Below, piece after piece: positions 62,601 to 64,000 of a stretch of 64,000 nucleotides of DNA (the first letter of the stretch is position 1; each line of letters starts with the position of its first letter). The position numbers were made by a program, and so were the translations under genes. A model generated the notes under the pieces. It was not told where the DNA came from and made no database searches. It worked only from the letters and a program-made list of their open reading frames with translations. Origin of the DNA: Monosporascus cannonballus (taxonomy: Eukaryota > Ascomycota > Sordariomycetes > Xylariales); the NCBI GenBank assembly GCA_004154925.1, contig QJNS01000082.1, positions 1-64,000 of the forward strand. Reading direction: 5' to 3'.

Positions 62601-63490
62601 AAATAATATATATTTTTCAAAACCATTTTCAGTATATACGGATTACCTATAGAAATTATTTTAAACAAAAAATCAATATTCATTTTTAAATTTTGGCAAG
62701 GTCTAATAACATAAATCGGCTTAAATTATAAATTATTTAATGTATTTAAACCGCAAAACAGATAAATAAACAAAACGAATAAATTAAATTTTAAAATTTT
62801 ATTTACGATACTATATTAATTACGAATAAAATAATTCGATTTAGAAGTTATTAATTGCATAATTAATTTATAATACCAGTTACTATCAAAATATCCAAAT
62901 AATGCTAATAAACGCAAGTTTTAGTTTTATTTTAGAAATTTGTAAAAAACTACGTAATAATAATTTAATTAGTATCCAAATAATTTTTATATCATAATAA
63001 TTACGATAATTATATCAAGAAATAAAAATAAAATTGAAATTCATACGGAATTAAATAAGTAAATATTATAATTAAGAAAATTAAAAAGATTAACCTTTAA
63101 AAAGGGGGAAATAATTTTTCTCGTTATTAAAATATTCAAATAAAATAACCTAATAAAAGGTCCGACCTTAAATATATCGGTCCATATAAAATTATCAAAA
63201 ATTCTTACAAAATAATTATTAATTAAAACTTTTATTAAAAGTTAAATTTTATTGATTTTTTTACGTTTCTTTATTCGAATTAATAACGGATACGATTAAA
63301 GTATATATGGTATAAAACAACATAAAAATAAAAAACGAATAAATATATAAGATAGGAAACATTTTTAATATACGAAAACAAAATGGATTTACTTGGTACT
63401 TAATTAAATAAAAAAAGTACCTAAATTTCGAAAACATCTAGAAACTTACTAAAAACCTTATTAGCGTCGAACGCCTATTAAAAAGTTTTT
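59622..63490 (+). pseudogene. Family-B pol: protease, RT, RNase H, integrase, chromodomain
   Basis: The protease C-terminal FENYDMILRLP is at about 60355-60385. RT lies at about 60820-61560: LNDITVKN, then YYFDDIFIFFE (box YLDD with Leu to Phe), KYLGHIIT and FFGFANYYRKF. RNase H starts at about 61660 (VKLKTDISNYALS) and includes YGILDKEF. Integrase ends with a TKRIN motif in which the catalytic Glu is Lys, plus YLRYYINYE. The chromodomain is at about 63340-63480 (NKMDLLGT, KKYLNFENI, SVERLLKSFY). Many stops and some frameshifts; an inactive copy of a chromovirus polyprotein. Confidence 0.85.
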
Positions 63491-63499
63491 ATTAATAAT

Positions 63500-64000
63500 A
63501 ACGGGCGCGTCCCAGTCCATAGTTAATTAATTAGTAACCGGGATATCGGGCCAGTTGGCCGCGGCCTGCATTAACGTAACAGCCGTAATGGCAGCCTTTA
63601 ATTATTCCTGTTTTTTTTTTCGAAACTTTCGAATTTTTCTATAATTTCCGCATTTTTAATAACGTAACGAAATATTTCGATATTACGATAACGGAATAGC
63701 CGCCTTTATTTTTGCAAACGATCCAGCTTATTAACAGCCGTTCGTAACGTTTCGCGAACCTGCTTTTTTTTACGTTTTAAACGATTTTTTTCGTCAAGAA
63801 GTTTTTGATATTTAATTTCTAAAAGACCAAAAATATCATAAGGACCGCCATGATGGATATAGTACGCATATTTCAAAAAATCCCGAACAATTTGCATTTT
63901 ACCCTTTTTTTTACAGCTAAAATAAAAAGATATTTTAAAATCAAAACGTTTAATTCGTTTTAAAAAAATAAAAACGTTAATACGTTTACGAAAACGGGAT
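63500..64000 (-). pseudogene. Family-B antisense frame: zinc-cluster-like Cys pattern plus coiled coil, partial
   Basis: The minus strand from the window edge to about 63500. The N-terminal part has YFSC, CKKKGK, then, after what looks like a one-base frame disruption near 63895, a TGC codon, and KYAYYIHHGGPYDIF. With Tyr taken as former Cys this gives CX2CX6C-X8-CX2CX6C, as in fungal zinc clusters. Next is a coiled coil (LLDEKNRLKRKKKQV, NKLDRL), uninterrupted over 63706-63897. A TAA follows, then RRLFRYRNIEIFRYV and, past an A-run frameshift, AAITAVTLMQAAANWPDIPV and a Trp/Asp-rich end. It lies between chromodomain and the expected 3' LTR. The start is outside the window. Confidence 0.6.

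Larger units (their letters stand above)
50317..64000 (+). mobile_element. Family-B chromovirus, 5' end to window edge, split by element D
   Basis: The 5' LTR lies in two pieces, 50317-50526 and 57672-57868. Joined without the AATAT duplication, these total about 402 bp, the length of family B. The interior from about 57870 runs on the plus strand through gag, protease (about 60320-60415), RT (60820-61560), RNase H, integrase and chromodomain (63340-63480), then an antisense frame reaching the window end. The 3' LTR lies outside. A 124-bp element is inserted at 59493-59616. RIP stops occur throughout. Confidence 0.85.

Overview
This window is a gene-poor, AT-rich block of transposon wreckage from a filamentous ascomycete (Pezizomycotina) with repeat-induced point mutation (RIP) or an equivalent process. 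I can support no intact host gene. The host type is inferred from three things: the element families (chromodomain Ty3/Gypsy elements and a Fot1/pogo-like transposase), stop codons that are almost all TAA or TAG at former CAA, CAG or TGG sites, and amino-acid changes of one kind (Cys to Tyr, His to Tyr, Glu to Lys, Gly to Arg/Lys), as C-to-T and G-to-A changes on both strands would give. The C that survives is mostly in CpG.

Layout. 1-5507: an open frame at the edge, a short LTR-like repeat, a RIPped solo LTR of family B, then unassigned remnants. 5508-18766: family-A Gypsy element A1 (minus strand, 207-bp LTRs). It is interrupted by a family-B LTR (12500-12899) and by complete element C (13053-18522, plus strand, 190-bp LTRs, TSD GTTAT). 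18767-19830: a RIPped Fot1/pogo-like transposase (minus). 19840-21340: an island of ordinary base composition with a solo family-A-like LTR flanked by perfect CTCTT repeats. 21686-21756: a tRNA-like cloverleaf. 26284-33639: second family-A element A2 (minus, 195-bp LTRs). 33640-45092: very AT-rich sequence with two more family-B LTR relics. 45250-49890: a truncated family-B interior. 50317 to past the window end: a second family-B element (plus strand) whose 5' LTR is split by complete element D (50527-57671, 419-bp LTRs, TSD AATAT).

All four families are chromoviruses. Each shows gag with a CCHC knuckle (not confirmed in family B), aspartic protease, reverse transcriptase, RNase H, integrase, and a chromodomain at the end of pol. 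None could be translated now. The nesting gives an order of events: C entered after A1, D entered after the family-B copy, and a 124-bp LTR-like element entered family-B gag/pol and escaped mutation.

The most interesting content is accessory coding sequence between pol and the 3' LTR. Family A has a sense-strand frame of roughly 400 codons, kept in both copies. Families D and B each have an antisense frame with a Cys-rich N-terminus (in B a CX2CX6C pair, like a zinc cluster) followed by a charged coiled coil. Other points: LTRs keep normal base composition while their interiors are heavily mutated; the two LTRs of element D are unequally mutated; and two short RIP-free elements of 124 and 150 bp share TGTYACGG termini and have perfect 5-bp target duplications.
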